Shown here in pieces: positions 9,199 to 19,552 of a stretch of 64,000 nucleotides of DNA. The DNA is taken from NCBI RefSeq assembly GCF_014773435.2, contig NZ_JACXAG020000006.1, positions 91,521-155,520 on the forward strand, written 5' to 3'. Position 1 is the first letter of the stretch. Every line of letters starts with the position of its first letter. Both the position numbers and the translations under genes were made by a program. Source of the DNA: Polycladospora coralii (GTDB lineage: Bacteria > Bacillota > Bacilli > Thermoactinomycetales > Thermoactinomycetaceae). A model generated the notes under the pieces. The model did not search any database. It had not been told where the DNA came from and saw only the letters and a list, made by a program, of their open reading frames with translations.

Positions 9199-10422
9199 TT
9201 AAGTGCGATAATTGGCATTAATCTTGATATATTCATAAGTTAAATCGCATCCCCAAGCTGTTGCTTGTTCCTTACCCAAATGGAGATCGACATCGATCGG
9301 AATGGTTTCTTGTGTCAAAAGGTGTGCAACTTGTTTTTTTATGAAGGGCAAGGGTTGACCCTCTTTTACCAGGGGGATATCCCCAATTTTAATTTCTACA
9401 CGATCTGGGACGACATTTTTATCGCCATAACCAATTGCACACATGATCCGCCCCCAATTGGCATCAGCTCCAAATATAGCCGTTTTGACTAAATTGGATG
9501 AGATGATTGCTTTACTGATTTGACGAGCCATAAGAAGAGAATGGGCATTGCGAACGGTAGCGACAATTAAACGCGAAGCACCTTCACCATCACGTGCAAT
9601 TTTCTTGGCTAATTCACGACAAACATAGGTAAATGCGTCTACAAATAAATGCCAGTCTTTATGCTGTGGTGTGAGCGAGGTATTATTGGCTAATCCACTC
9701 GCCATAGCGATCACCGTGTCATTCGTACTACTATCACCATCCACTGTGATCATATTAAAGGTCTCTTCTGTAGCCTTCCACAGCAAAGATTGTAAAACAA
9801 CGGATTCGATCTTGATATCAGAAGTGATAAAACCGAGCATGGTAGCCATATTGGGGTTGATCATACCAGATCCTTTTGCTACACCTGAAATTTTAATGTG
9901 TTGGTCATCTATGCTTAATTCCACTTGTACCTTTTTCACAAGCGTATCCGTGGTCAGTATAGCTTCTGCAAAGTCTTCATTTTTTGTTTTTTGTTTGTGT
10001 TGAAGGCCCAGTTCATGGATCCCGCTCTGGATGCGATCCATAGGCAAAGATTCTCCGATGATCCCGGTTGAACAAACGCCTACATAATGGTCAGGAACAC
10101 GAAGCTGGGTAGCCATATCCGCTCTCATTTGGTAAGCATCTGCTAATCCTTTTTTACCTGTACAAGCATTAGCATTCCCACTATTTACAAGTACAGCTTG
10201 TAAAATGCCCTCTTTCTCCATGCTTTCCTCTGTAACTTTTAAAGGCGCTGCTCGAAAAGCGTTCGTGGTGTAAACAGCCGCAGCTTGAGCGGGTACAGTG
10301 CATGTGATCATACCTAAATCTTTTCTTTTTCGTTTTATGCCACAGTGCACCCCAGTAGCATAAAATCCTTTTGGTGCATCTATGCGGGCATCTTTTATCA
10401 CTTGAAATTGGTTTGTATTCAT
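9199..10422 (-). CDS. argJ: bifunctional ornithine acetyltransferase / N-acetylglutamate synthase
   Basis: This 407-residue precursor self-cleaves at the Ala-Thr bond in NPNMATMLGF (Ala193-Thr194), and Thr194 becomes the N-terminal nucleophile. It moves the acetyl group from N-acetylornithine to glutamate, so the pathway is cyclic. A product that can also use acetyl-CoA would explain the absence of argA here. The start ATG at 10422 has TAAGGAGTGGGAAGCG before it. The gene lies between argC and argB in the usual Bacillales order. Confidence 0.95.
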   Translation of the reverse strand: MNTNQFQVIKDARIDAPKGFYATGVHCGIKRKRKDLGMITCTVPAQAAAVYTTNAFRAAPLKVTEESMEKEGILQAVLVNSGNANACTGKKGLADAYQMRADMATQLRVPDHYVGVCSTGIIGESLPMDRIQSGIHELGLQHKQKTKNEDFAEAILTTDTLVKKVQVELSIDDQHIKISGVAKGSGMINPNMATMLGFITSDIKIESVVLQSLLWKATEETFNMITVDGDSSTNDTVIAMASGLANNTSLTPQHKDWHLFVDAFTYVCRELAKKIARDGEGASRLIVATVRNAHSLLMARQISKAIISSNLVKTAIFGADANWGRIMCAIGYGDKNVVPDRVEIKIGDIPLVKEGQPLPFIKKQVAHLLTQETIPIDVDLHLGKEQATAWGCDLTYEYIKINANYRT

Positions 10423-10451
10423 CGCTTCCCACTCCTTAAGATGTCAACAAG

Positions 10452-11483
10452 TTACGGGTATAAGGGCATGAAATGGAGACCACATTCTTCTTTCCAACCC
10501 ATTCGGATATTGATATTTTGAATGGCTTGAGATGCAGCTCCCTTCATTAAATTATCAATTGCAGCGAACAAAATAATGCGATGGGTTCGATCATCCTTAA
10601 AAAAACCGATATCACAGTAATTACTTCCGTGTACCTCTTTCGTTGTAGGGTATTCATGGCTTCGAATGCGGACAAAAGGAGCGTGTCTATAAGCATCATG
10701 ATACAATTCGACCAGATCTTGATCGGTTAGTGGAAGAAGTGGTGTGACATAAATCGTAACCAAAATTCCACGATTCATCGGTACAAGGTGAGGTACAAAT
10801 TGAACGCGTATTTCTTCCTTTGCAAGCTTAGCACCAATCTGCTCAATTTCGGGTATATGTTGGTGATATAAGGCTTTATAAGCACGTAAGTTTTCATTGC
10901 TTTCACTAAATTGAAAGGGCTGTAAGACTTTTCGTCCTGCACCCGAGATGCCCGATTTAGCATCAATGAAGATATCGGTCGTCGAAATCGCTTGCTGATT
11001 TAAAAGCGGTGCTAGTGCCAATAAAGATGCTGTAGGGAAGCACCCGGGATTAGAAATGAAAGGGCTACGCTGTATGGATTCTCGAAACCACTCGCTCAAC
11101 CCATATACGGCAGGCTGGATGTTGATGCGTTGTGGAGCCGGTAATTGGTACCATTTCTCATATGTCGAGGACGATTCTAAGCGAAAATCACCTGATAAAT
11201 CGACTACATATTTGCCAGCTTGAACAAAGGATTGTGCCCACTTTCCACTAATACCAGGTGGAGTAGCAAAAAAGATCAGATCAACTCGTTTTACGATTTC
11301 TGTATGTTCAAATGCTTCAAATGTCAACGGATAATGAGATAGATGCTTGTAAACGGTATGGAGTGAACGACCTACATGTTGAGAAGAAATGATCATTTCT
11401 AATTCAAGGTTTGGATGATGCATAATCAAACGAATGAGTTCGGCACCTGCATAACCAGAAGCACCAATGATTGCTACTTTCAA
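10452..11483 (-). CDS. argC: N-acetyl-gamma-glutamyl-phosphate reductase
   Basis: The protein has an N-terminal NAD(P)-binding GASGYAGAELIRL and the catalytic SNPGCFPTASLLAL, whose Cys forms the thioester. It reduces acetylglutamyl phosphate to the semialdehyde. I prefer the TTG at 11483 (343 residues, MKVAIIGASGYAG), because AGGGAG is eight bases upstream. The longer GTG start at 11492 overlaps that ribosome site. The gene is 12 bases after argH and 29 before argJ. Confidence 0.93.
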   Translation of the reverse strand: MKVAIIGASGYAGAELIRLIMHHPNLELEMIISSQHVGRSLHTVYKHLSHYPLTFEAFEHTEIVKRVDLIFFATPPGISGKWAQSFVQAGKYVVDLSGDFRLESSSTYEKWYQLPAPQRINIQPAVYGLSEWFRESIQRSPFISNPGCFPTASLLALAPLLNQQAISTTDIFIDAKSGISGAGRKVLQPFQFSESNENLRAYKALYHQHIPEIEQIGAKLAKEEIRVQFVPHLVPMNRGILVTIYVTPLLPLTDQDLVELYHDAYRHAPFVRIRSHEYPTTKEVHGSNYCDIGFFKDDRTHRIILFAAIDNLMKGAASQAIQNINIRMGWKEECGLHFMPLYP

Positions 11484-11495
11484 TTCTGTCACTCC

Positions 11496-12902
11496 CTATC
11501 CTTGATGCTGTTCATGAACCCAATCGGTCCATTGCTGAATGCGGGTCTTGGCATGGGCAATGTTATTTTTTCTTACTTCAAATGCCGTCCCACCTTCACA
11601 TGTCCGTGTTTCAATCATTTGTTCGAGTGATAAATCATGATAGATATCTGCGTTAATTTGTGGACAAGCCTCCTGAAGTTCATTTAATGGAACATCTATC
11701 AGATTTCGATTTTTTTCAATACAATCTAAAACAAGTTTCCCCACAATGGCATGGGCTTCACGAAAAGGAATGCCTTTACGTACGAGATAATCAGCTAAGT
11801 CAGTAGCGTTTAAAAATCCAGTTTCAGCATTTTGTTTCATTTTCTCTGCATGTACTTCTAGGGTGTCTAATAACGGTGTCAGAATGGTGAGTACTTGCTC
11901 CAATGTAGACACGGTATCAAAAACCCCTTCCTTATCTTCTTGTAAGTCTTTGTTATAAGTTAGTGGGAGCGCTTTTAAAGTAGTAAGCAGAGCGGTCAGG
12001 TGACCAAATACACGGCCTGTCTTCCCACGGATTAACTCGGGTATATCTGGGTTTTTCTTTTGTGGCATCATGCTACTACCTGTGCAAAAAGCGTCATCCA
12101 AGGTAATATATTTAAACTCGTCACTGGACCAAAGAATAAGCTCTTCTGCCAATCGCGATAGATGTACCATAATGAGAGACCCGTTTGCTAATAGTTCTAC
12201 TAAATAATCGCGATCGCTGACTGCATCCATACTATTTTCATATAATCGATCAAAACCAAGGGATTGTGCTACTTGGTTGCGATCGATTGGAAATGTTGTT
12301 CCGGCGATAGCCCCGGCTCCTAGTGGACAAGTATTCGTGCGCTTATAACTGTCAACAAGTCGTTCTACATCACGTTCTAACATGGCTACATAAGCGAGAA
12401 GATGGTGTGCAAAAGGGACCGGTTGGGCGCGTTGCAAATGCGTATAGCCAGGCATGATTACGGTTTGATATTTTTCGGCCAACGAAATTAACGTACTTTG
12501 TAATTGGAGAATGAGCGCTACAAGTGTTACGGTATGCTTGCGTGTATATAAATGCATGTCTAATGCGACTTGATCATTTCTACTTCGTGCAGTGTGCAAT
12601 TTTCCAGCAACTGGACCAATTCTTTGCGTAAGTAAAGCTTCGATATTCATGTGAATATCTTCATACTGCGTTTGAAATGTGACTTCCCCGTTCTGAATGC
12701 TTGTCCAAACCTCGTAGAGGCCATTGATGATTTGATCTGCTTCTTGTGCAGGAATGATGCCACATGTAGCCAGCATTTTGGTATGGGCAATACTGCCAGT
12801 AATATCTTCCGCTACTAAAACATGGTCATAAGAGATGGATGCTTGAAAATCTTCCACTAAATGATTAAGTTCTTTTTTAAATCTACCATTCCACGCTTTC
12901 AT
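11496..12902 (-). CDS. argH: argininosuccinate lyase
   Basis: This 468-residue fumarase/aspartase-superfamily enzyme has the signature [31 protein letters not shown] and the [11 protein letters not shown] segment with the catalytic His. It splits argininosuccinate into arginine and fumarate. The ATG lies 20 bases inside argG, so the two last-step enzymes are translationally coupled. The length is normal for the family. Confidence 0.96.
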   Translation of the reverse strand: MKAWNGRFKKELNHLVEDFQASISYDHVLVAEDITGSIAHTKMLATCGIIPAQEADQIINGLYEVWTSIQNGEVTFQTQYEDIHMNIEALLTQRIGPVAGKLHTARSRNDQVALDMHLYTRKHTVTLVALILQLQSTLISLAEKYQTVIMPGYTHLQRAQPVPFAHHLLAYVAMLERDVERLVDSYKRTNTCPLGAGAIAGTTFPIDRNQVAQSLGFDRLYENSMDAVSDRDYLVELLANGSLIMVHLSRLAEELILWSSDEFKYITLDDAFCTGSSMMPQKKNPDIPELIRGKTGRVFGHLTALLTTLKALPLTYNKDLQEDKEGVFDTVSTLEQVLTILTPLLDTLEVHAEKMKQNAETGFLNATDLADYLVRKGIPFREAHAIVGKLVLDCIEKNRNLIDVPLNELQEACPQINADIYHDLSLEQMIETRTCEGGTAFEVRKNNIAHAKTRIQQWTDWVHEQHQG

Positions 12903-14106
12903 TTAGAGGCTCCTTTCTTTGATGGACATCGGCATATATTTTGGTGGATAAACCCCAGAGCTCAATAAAACCAGCAGCAGCTTGATGATCAAATTGATCA
13001 TGAGTGGAATAGGTTGCCAATGCTTCGTGATATAGGGAGTATGGAGACATTCGACCTGTAACCGTGCAATGTCCCTTCCATAATTTTAAGCGTACTTTTC
13101 CAGTAACATATTTTTGGGTTTCATCGATGAACTGATCAAATGCTTTTTTTAATGGAGAGTGCCATAAACCGTCGTATATTAAGTCTGCCCACTTTTGTTC
13201 AACCAGTGGTTTAAATTGTGCTACCTCACGTGCTTGTGTTAGAAACTCCAGCTCCCTATGTGCTTGTATTAAGGTAAGGGCTCCAGGTGCTTCATAAACC
13301 TCGCGAGATTTTATCCCAACGAGCCGATTTTCAACATGATCAATTCTACCTACCCCATGTTGGCCCGCCAACTCATTTAATCTAGAGATCATATCGACTA
13401 GAGGCATTTCCTGCTTATTTAAATGAGTAGGTATCCCTTTCTGAAAAGCGATTTCGATTTCCACTGCTTCATCTGGCGTTTGATCAAGCGGTTGAGTCCA
13501 TGCAAAAGAATCTTCGGGTGGGGACTGCCATGGATCTTCAAGTACACCACATTCACAACTTCTACCCCATAAGTTTTGATCAATGCTATAGGGGTTTTCA
13601 AGATCGATGGGAATCGGAATTTTCTTTTGTTGTGCGTATAAGATTTCTTCATCTCTTGACATTCCCCAGTCTCTGACTGGTGCGATCACTTTCATAGTGG
13701 GATCTATGGCTTTAATTGCTAGTTCAAAACGAACTTGATCATTCCCTTTTCCTGTACAGCCATGTGCAATGGTTTTTATCCCTTCCGCTTTAGCAATATC
13801 CATAAGGATTTCTGAAATCAAAGGCCGTGATAAAGCAGATTGTAGCGGATACTTCCCTTCATATAGAGCATTTGCTTTTAATGCTGGGACCAGAAATTCA
13901 TGTGCAAAACGATATTTAGCATCTACGACAATGGATTTAATGGCTCCAACTTGTAAAGCTTTTGCTTTAACTTGAGACAGATCTTTGCCTTCTCCTACAT
14001 CAACCGCTACGGCAACTACCTCATAGTGATATTTTTCTTGTAACCACTTGATTGCAACGGACGTATCTAATCCCCCTGAATATGCTAATAGGACTTTTTC
14101 TTTCAT
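12883..14106 (-). CDS. argG: argininosuccinate synthase
   Basis: This 407-residue ATP pyrophosphatase-fold enzyme has [15 protein letters not shown] at residues 8-22 and [14 protein letters not shown] further on. It joins citrulline and aspartate. It is the first gene of the seven-gene minus-strand operon. The ATG at 14106 follows a GGGAGGGTTTCACA site. The promoter and probable arginine-repressor palindrome lie 38-70 bases upstream. Placing argGH first, ahead of argCJBDF, differs from B. subtilis, where the two sets are separate. Confidence 0.96.
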   Translation of the reverse strand: MKEKVLLAYSGGLDTSVAIKWLQEKYHYEVVAVAVDVGEGKDLSQVKAKALQVGAIKSIVVDAKYRFAHEFLVPALKANALYEGKYPLQSALSRPLISEILMDIAKAEGIKTIAHGCTGKGNDQVRFELAIKAIDPTMKVIAPVRDWGMSRDEEILYAQQKKIPIPIDLENPYSIDQNLWGRSCECGVLEDPWQSPPEDSFAWTQPLDQTPDEAVEIEIAFQKGIPTHLNKQEMPLVDMISRLNELAGQHGVGRIDHVENRLVGIKSREVYEAPGALTLIQAHRELEFLTQAREVAQFKPLVEQKWADLIYDGLWHSPLKKAFDQFIDETQKYVTGKVRLKLWKGHCTVTGRMSPYSLYHEALATYSTHDQFDHQAAAGFIELWGLSTKIYADVHQRKEPLNESVEW

Positions 14107-14143
14107 TGTGAAACCCTCCCGATTAAATAAATATCAATTTGTA

Positions 14144-14177
14144 TGTATAATTATACATCGTAAAGAGGATTAAGCAA
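14144..14177 (-). promoter_or_regulatory. arg operon promoter overlapping an ARG-box-like palindrome
   Basis: On the minus strand, TTGCTT (14172-14177) and TATAAT (14150-14155) are separated by 16 bases. The -10 sits inside a perfect 14-base palindrome, TGTATAATTATACA (14144-14157). Arginine repressors (ArgR/AhrC) bind palindromic A/T-rich boxes of this kind, so arginine-dependent occlusion of polymerase is inferred. No ArgR gene is in the window. Confidence 0.65.
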
Positions 14178-14773
14178 TGGTTTATTTGGATAGAAATAAT
14201 GTTCTATAATTCTTGCTAAACGGATAATTATAGCAAGTGTAGTGGAGTCAACATGTTATAAAGTCATGCATACAAATAGTTAGGAAGTTCAACGATAAGT
14301 GTTGGGTGTATCGAATTGATCATAGATGAATATATATACAATTGATTGTTTGTAATCCCGAATAGTTTCAGATGGGTGTGAAACGGTACAGTCATTTGAG
14401 CCTACAAAGGCTATGAAATCACATATTCGTATGAATCCATATCAGGGTTAATTTGTATTTTAAATCGACCCTCAGTAAATGGATGGTTCATTTTATTTAG
14501 TAGGGTACAGTCGATTAGCTCCATCATTTTAGATGAAAATCATTTGTTATATAACATATAGCTGTTTTTGAAGGGGGGGTGAATCGTGTTCTAATGCCAT
14601 ATTGTAAAGGGAAATCAAAGATAGAATCTGTATCACGGCAAAGCATATTTCAATTTCACAACAGAAAAAAACAAAAACCTATTGTTATAGTACAGTGTTC
14701 TGTGTTACTATAATTTCGAAAGTATTCATCTGTTATATAATAATACGACCCATTATGTGGGGAGGTTAAAGTT
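14178..14773. other. intergenic region between the divergent arg and glyoxylate operons
   Basis: No convincing gene is present. Visible signals are an inverted repeat CTTGCTA/TAGCAAG (14212-14237), and an imperfect dyad around 14688-14714 whose outer arms are TATAGTA and TACTATA. A TATAAT at 14736-14741 is a possible aceB -10 without a good -35. The dyad is a candidate operator for carbon-source control of aceBA. A convincing catabolite-response element was not found by eye. Confidence 0.4.
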
Positions 14774-16363
14774 TTGGAGAAACTTAAAGGTATTGAGCTA
14801 ACTGGAACCATGCAGACTGGTTATGATGAAATACTTACGGATGAAGCGATTCAGTTTGTAGCTGACATCGTACGTGAATTTTCGGAAACAAGAGATAAAT
14901 TATTGGAACGCCGTGTGAAGCGTCAAGCAGAAATCGATAGTGGGAAAATGCCAGACTTTTTACCAGAAACGAAAGAAATTCGTGAAGAAGATTGGACGAT
15001 TGCACCACTTCCTGAAGACTTACTGGATCGTCGTGTAGAGATCACGGGTCCTGCTGGCGATCGCAAGATGGTGATTAATGCTTTCAATTCAGGTGCTAAG
15101 ATGTTTATGGCTGATTTCGAAGACTCCAATTCACCAACATGGGAAAACTCGATTCAAGGTCAGATCAACTTACGTGATGCGAATAAGCGTACCATTCGTT
15201 TTGAAAACGATAAGGGTAAGGTATATGAATTAAAAGAGCAAACTGCTGTATTAATCGTACGCCCTCGTGGTTGGCACTTGGAAGAGAAGCATATGCTGGT
15301 TGATGGTAAACCAGTACCAGCAGGTTTGTTTGATTTCGGGTTATACTTCTTTCACAATGTGAAAACGTTACTTGCAAACCGAACAGGTCCGTACTTCTAC
15401 TTGCCTAAAATGGAGAGTCACCTCGAAGCGAGATTGTGGAATGCAGTTTTTGTTTTCGCACAAGAAAAGTTAAATATTCCACAAGGGACGATAAAAGCAA
15501 CCGTCTTGATCGAAACCATTATGGCTTCCTTTGAGATGCATGAAATTTTATATGAATTAAGAGACCATTCTGCTGGTTTAAATTGTGGTAGATGGGATTA
15601 TATCTTTAGTTACATTAAACGATTGAAAAAGAATGAGGAAATCATATTACCAGATCGTCAACTGGTTACGATGACAGTTCCTTTTATGCGAGCATATACA
15701 CAATTAACCATTCAAACTTGTCATAAACGGAATGCACCAGCTATCGGTGGAATGGCTGCTCAGATTCCAATTCGAAATGATGAGGAGAAAAATCAAGCCG
15801 CAATTGATAAGGTGCGACAAGATAAAGAGATTGAAGCTCAAAACGGACATGATGGGACATGGGTCGCACATCCGGGGCTTGTACCTGTGGCAATGGAAGT
15901 ATTTGACCGTCTGATGCCGACTTCAAATCAGATCGATCGTAAACGTGAAGATGTTCAGGTAAGTGCAGCCGACTTGATCGCAGTACCGCAAGGAGAAATC
16001 ACGGAACAAGGGTTACGCACGAATGTACGTGTGGGAATTTTATACATGGAAGCCTGGTTGCGTGGGTTTGGTGCTGTTGCCATTGATCATTTGATGGAAG
16101 ATGCAGCCACTGCTGAAATCTCTCGTGCTCAGATTTGGCAATGGATTCGTCATCCCAAAGGGATTCTAGCAGATGGCAGAAAAGTAGATATTCCTTTATT
16201 TGAAACCATCAAAGATGAGGAATTAACTAAAATTAAAGCAGAAATCGGAACTGAACAATTTGAAAATGGCAAGTTTACAGAAGCGGTTGCTTTATTTGAA
16301 GAATTGATATTGCAAGATGAATTCGAAGAGTTTTTAACTGTACCTGGTTATAACCAATTATAA
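14774..16363 (+). CDS. aceB: malate synthase A
   Basis: This 529-residue protein has malate synthase A landmarks: [15 protein letters not shown] (Mg2+ and acetyl-CoA region), [24 protein letters not shown], and the late [12 protein letters not shown] with the catalytic Asp region. It condenses glyoxylate with acetyl-CoA to malate. It starts at a TTG with GGGGAGG ten bases upstream. It is 33 bases upstream of aceA, and the two form the glyoxylate shunt used for growth on acetate or fatty acids. Confidence 0.95.
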   Translation: MEKLKGIELTGTMQTGYDEILTDEAIQFVADIVREFSETRDKLLERRVKRQAEIDSGKMPDFLPETKEIREEDWTIAPLPEDLLDRRVEITGPAGDRKMVINAFNSGAKMFMADFEDSNSPTWENSIQGQINLRDANKRTIRFENDKGKVYELKEQTAVLIVRPRGWHLEEKHMLVDGKPVPAGLFDFGLYFFHNVKTLLANRTGPYFYLPKMESHLEARLWNAVFVFAQEKLNIPQGTIKATVLIETIMASFEMHEILYELRDHSAGLNCGRWDYIFSYIKRLKKNEEIILPDRQLVTMTVPFMRAYTQLTIQTCHKRNAPAIGGMAAQIPIRNDEEKNQAAIDKVRQDKEIEAQNGHDGTWVAHPGLVPVAMEVFDRLMPTSNQIDRKREDVQVSAADLIAVPQGEITEQGLRTNVRVGILYMEAWLRGFGAVAIDHLMEDAATAEISRAQIWQWIRHPKGILADGRKVDIPLFETIKDEELTKIKAEIGTEQFENGKFTEAVALFEELILQDEFEEFLTVPGYNQL

Positions 16364-16396
16364 AAAATGCACATAGATCAGAGAGGAAGATAACGG

Positions 16397-17668
16397 ATGA
16401 GTGAAGCACAAACATTAAAAACAGCATGGGAACAAGAAGAACGTTGGAATGGGATTAAACGTGATTACACCGCAGAAGATGTACTCAAATTAAGAGGTTC
16501 TCTAAAGATTGAATACACACTTGCACAAAAAGGTGCGGAGCGTTTGTGGAAGCTAATGCATGAAGACCCATTTGTACGTGCACTCGGAGCTTTAACCGGT
16601 AATCAAGCCGTACAGCAAGTAAAAGCAGGTCTTAAAGCGATCTATCTGAGCGGATGGCAAGTAGCAGCTGATGCTAACTTATCAGGACATATGTATCCCG
16701 ATCAAAGCTTATACCCAGCAAACAGTGTACCTCAAGTTGTAAAACGTATTAACCAAGCGCTACAACGTGCTGATCAAATTGAGCATACTGAAGGGAATAA
16801 AACGAGAGAATGGTTTGCTCCTATCGTTGCAGATGCTGAAGCAGGCTTTGGTGGTCCTCTTAACGTATTTGAACTGATGAAAGGGATGATCGAAGCAGGT
16901 GCTGCTGGTGTGCACTTTGAGGATCAATTGGCATCTGAGAAGAAATGTGGTCACCTGGGTGGAAAAGTATTAATCCCTACAGCTCAAGCGGTGCGTAACT
17001 TAATTTCTGCTCGTTTAGCAGCAGATGTGCTTGGTGTTCCAACTGTGTTGATTGCGCGTACGGACGCAAATGCTGCTGAACTAATCACCAGTGATGTAGA
17101 TTCTCGCGACTCAGAATTCCTAACAGGAGAGCGTACCCCTGAAGGATTCTTCCGTATTCGTAGCGGGCTGCAAACTGCAATCGCACGTGGCTTGGCATAT
17201 GCACCATACGCGGACTTAATCTGGTGTGAAACGTCTGAACCTAACTTAGAAGAGGCACGTCAATTTGCTGAAGCGATTCATGCGAAATTCCCAGGGAAGC
17301 TCTTGGCTTATAACTGCTCCCCATCCTTTAACTGGAAGAAAAAATTGGATGATGAAACCATTGCGAAATTCCAAGAAGAACTCGGAAAAATGGGTTACAA
17401 ATTCCAATTCGTAACATTGGCAGGATTCCATGCGCTCAACCACAGCATGTTCCAACTTGCAAAAGGTTATGGTGAGCGTGGCATGGCAGCTTACTCTGAA
17501 CTACAACAAGCAGAATTCGGTGCTGAGAAAGAGGGCTACACAGCTACACGTCATCAGCGTGAAGTAGGAACAGGTTACTTTGACCAAGTTTCCATGGTCG
17601 TATCTGGTGGAACTTCTTCTACCACAGCACTTAGTGGTTCCACTGAAGAAGAGCAATTCTCCAAGTAA
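16397..17668 (+). CDS. aceA: isocitrate lyase
   Basis: This 423-residue protein has the family signature KKCGHLGGK with the catalytic cysteine, [23 protein letters not shown], and the [11 protein letters not shown] segment. It splits isocitrate into glyoxylate and succinate. The ATG has GAGAGGAAGATAACGG upstream. The gene is co-transcribed with aceB and ends at the hairpin at 17688. The length is normal for the family. Confidence 0.96.
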   Translation: MSEAQTLKTAWEQEERWNGIKRDYTAEDVLKLRGSLKIEYTLAQKGAERLWKLMHEDPFVRALGALTGNQAVQQVKAGLKAIYLSGWQVAADANLSGHMYPDQSLYPANSVPQVVKRINQALQRADQIEHTEGNKTREWFAPIVADAEAGFGGPLNVFELMKGMIEAGAAGVHFEDQLASEKKCGHLGGKVLIPTAQAVRNLISARLAADVLGVPTVLIARTDANAAELITSDVDSRDSEFLTGERTPEGFFRIRSGLQTAIARGLAYAPYADLIWCETSEPNLEEARQFAEAIHAKFPGKLLAYNCSPSFNWKKKLDDETIAKFQEELGKMGYKFQFVTLAGFHALNHSMFQLAKGYGERGMAAYSELQQAEFGAEKEGYTATRHQREVGTGYFDQVSMVVSGGTSSTTALSGSTEEEQFSK

Positions 17669-17687
17669 GTATAACTTTTTATAGGAA

Positions 17688-17720
17688 AGGACACTCAACA
17701 CTAAGAGTGTTCTTTCTTTT
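17688..17720 (+). terminator. Rho-independent terminator of aceBA
   Basis: AGGACACTC (17688-17696) pairs with GAGTGTTCT (17705-17713) including a G-U pair, and is followed by TTCTTTT. Confidence 0.75.
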
Positions 17721-17837
17721 TATCTTTTGGATTCCCCGAAGTTTTAGCCTGAGCTGAAATGCGTTCACTTCTTATCCAACAAAGCTCGTGATACAATGAT
17801 AATAGAAAAGAAGTTGACGAGAGGAGGGATCTGTAGA

Positions 17838-18689
17838 TTGAATCCGATTCAAGTGGGTTTATGTGGATGGGGAGATCATGACTTGTATGAAAGAGGAACG
17901 GTATCCAAGCAAAAATTGGCGGTTTATGCTGGACACTTTCCTGTCGTAGAAGTGGATAGTACGTATCATGCGATCGCACCAGCGGCACGGATAGAGGCTT
18001 GGTGTAATGAGACACCAGACGATTTTCGCTTTGTCGTAAAAGCATATCGTGAGTTGACAGGACATGGACGCTTAGAACATGCGCCTGAAAGATCTTGGCA
18101 ACAACTCGTAGCAGAAACGATTGCCTCTTTGGAACCGATGCGCAAGGCAGGTAAACTATCAGCCGTGTTGTTCCAATTTCCACCATGGTATGATTGTAAC
18201 CTAAAGCACGTAAACTATATTCGGAAAATACGGCAGGCATTTATGGATTTTACATTAGCGATTGAATTTCGACATCAGTCTTGGTTTATGCCACAGTATC
18301 AAGATAGGACGATTCATTTTTTGCAAGAAAATCAATTGATACATGTCATTTGTGATGAACCACAAGCGGGCCTAACTTCCGTACCCTTTATACCCGTTAT
18401 CACGCATCCGGAACAAGTGATTGTACGATTTCATGGACGCAATGTTGCAGGGTGGAATAACACCGGTCAGCCTAATTGGCGAGATGTTCGTTATGCCTAT
18501 CGCTATAGTCAAGCCGAAATTGATGCTTTGGCACATGAGATGAAACAACTTGTAAAAGCTACAAAACAACTTACGCTTCTTTTTAATAACAATTCACAAG
18601 GAGATGCACAAGAAAGTGCGCGATTAATGATTGATACACTGGGGATTCGGTTTACAGGACTTGCACCCAAACAACTTACTTTTTTCTAA
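17838..18689 (+). CDS. yunF: DUF72 family protein (YunF-like)
   Basis: This 284-residue DUF72 protein has a TIM-barrel-type fold. Typical motifs are VGLCGWGDHDLY, FPVVEVDSTYHAI, LSAVLFQFPPWY, AIEFRHQSW, VRFHGRN and LFNNNSQGDAQESA. The biochemical role of DUF72 is not established. I chose the TTG at 17838 because GAGGAGGG is about ten bases before it. A longer frame starting at 17796 would lack a ribosome site. It opens a group whose members match B. subtilis yunF, yunE, yunD and yunC, with transcription order reversed. Confidence 0.85.
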   Translation: MNPIQVGLCGWGDHDLYERGTVSKQKLAVYAGHFPVVEVDSTYHAIAPAARIEAWCNETPDDFRFVVKAYRELTGHGRLEHAPERSWQQLVAETIASLEPMRKAGKLSAVLFQFPPWYDCNLKHVNYIRKIRQAFMDFTLAIEFRHQSWFMPQYQDRTIHFLQENQLIHVICDEPQAGLTSVPFIPVITHPEQVIVRFHGRNVAGWNNTGQPNWRDVRYAYRYSQAEIDALAHEMKQLVKATKQLTLLFNNNSQGDAQESARLMIDTLGIRFTGLAPKQLTFF

Positions 18690-18710
18690 TTCGAAGAAAA
18701 GAAGGCTTAT

Positions 18711-19541
18711 ATGATGTGGATGATCGGGATATTATTATTTTTAATTGGTTTGATTGCAGGTACAGTAGGTAGTCTAGCTGGACTAGGTGGAGGAGTTATT
18801 ATTGTCCCCTCGATTTTGTTCCTGTCTGAAGTCTCATATGGAATTGGTGATCTAACGCCAGCAGTGGCAGTGGGGACCTCATTATTTTTAATTATTTTAA
18901 CAGCACTAGCCTCTACCGTTAGTTTTTCTAAGCAAAAACGTGTAGACTATAAAAGTGGTTGGATTTTTTTCTTAGCGTGTGCGCCGGGTACCATAGTGGG
19001 AGCCTATCTCACCAAGCTGTTTGAAGTGGATACGTATTTGATTTTATTTGGATTACTTATGGTATTTGTATCTATCGTATTATCGATAAAAGAACGCGGG
19101 ATGAACTTTCGTCTCAAGGCTACAGTTAAGCGAGTTTTGCAAGACGGATCTGGGAATACGTATGAATATGGATATCATCAGGTTTTTGCTATTGTTTTTT
19201 CTTTTATTGTGGGGATGATATCTGGTATGTTTGGAATAGGTGGAGGCTCATTACTTGTGCCAATGATGGTCTTGCTGTTTACCTTTCCACCTCATGTCGC
19301 TACAGCTACCTCGATGTTTGTCATTTTATTATCAGCTGGTGTGGGAAGTGTAGCCCATATTGTACAGGGAAATGTAGACTGGATGTTAGTTGCCTTTTTG
19401 GCACCAGGATCTTGGCTGGGAGGAAAACTAGGCGCATGGATTTCCGCTCGATTGAGTAGTAAAGCACTGCTAAACTTTTTTCGGATTGTCATTCTATTAC
19501 TTGCTGTAAGGATGATTGCAGATGGCTTGCATTTGATCTAG
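18711..19541 (+). CDS. yunE: TauE/SafE family sulfite/organosulfonate exporter-like membrane protein (YunE-like)
   Basis: This 276-residue polytopic membrane protein has the TauE repeat. The first copy is GLAGLGGGVIIVPS-like near the N-terminus and the second is SGMFGIGGGSLLVPM in the middle. The family transports sulfur compounds or small carboxylates; the substrate here is unknown. The SD AAAAGAAGG precedes two adjacent ATG codons (18711 and 18714). It is 22 bases after the DUF72 gene and 11 before the nucleotidase gene, so they share a transcript. Confidence 0.85.
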   Translation: MMWMIGILLFLIGLIAGTVGSLAGLGGGVIIVPSILFLSEVSYGIGDLTPAVAVGTSLFLIILTALASTVSFSKQKRVDYKSGWIFFLACAPGTIVGAYLTKLFEVDTYLILFGLLMVFVSIVLSIKERGMNFRLKATVKRVLQDGSGNTYEYGYHQVFAIVFSFIVGMISGMFGIGGGSLLVPMMVLLFTFPPHVATATSMFVILLSAGVGSVAHIVQGNVDWMLVAFLAPGSWLGGKLGAWISARLSSKALLNFFRIVILLLAVRMIADGLHLI

Positions 19542-19552
19542 GGAGGAATTTC

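Noticed and set aside
14385..14400. possible catabolite-response element in the aceB leader
   Set aside because: The candidate around GTGAAACGGTACAG does not fit the required TG...CG...CA spacing.
17701..18240. 179-codon minus-strand frame opposite the DUF72 gene
   Set aside because: It is antisense to a recognisable DUF72 protein and its product shows no motif; it is a shadow of codon bias.
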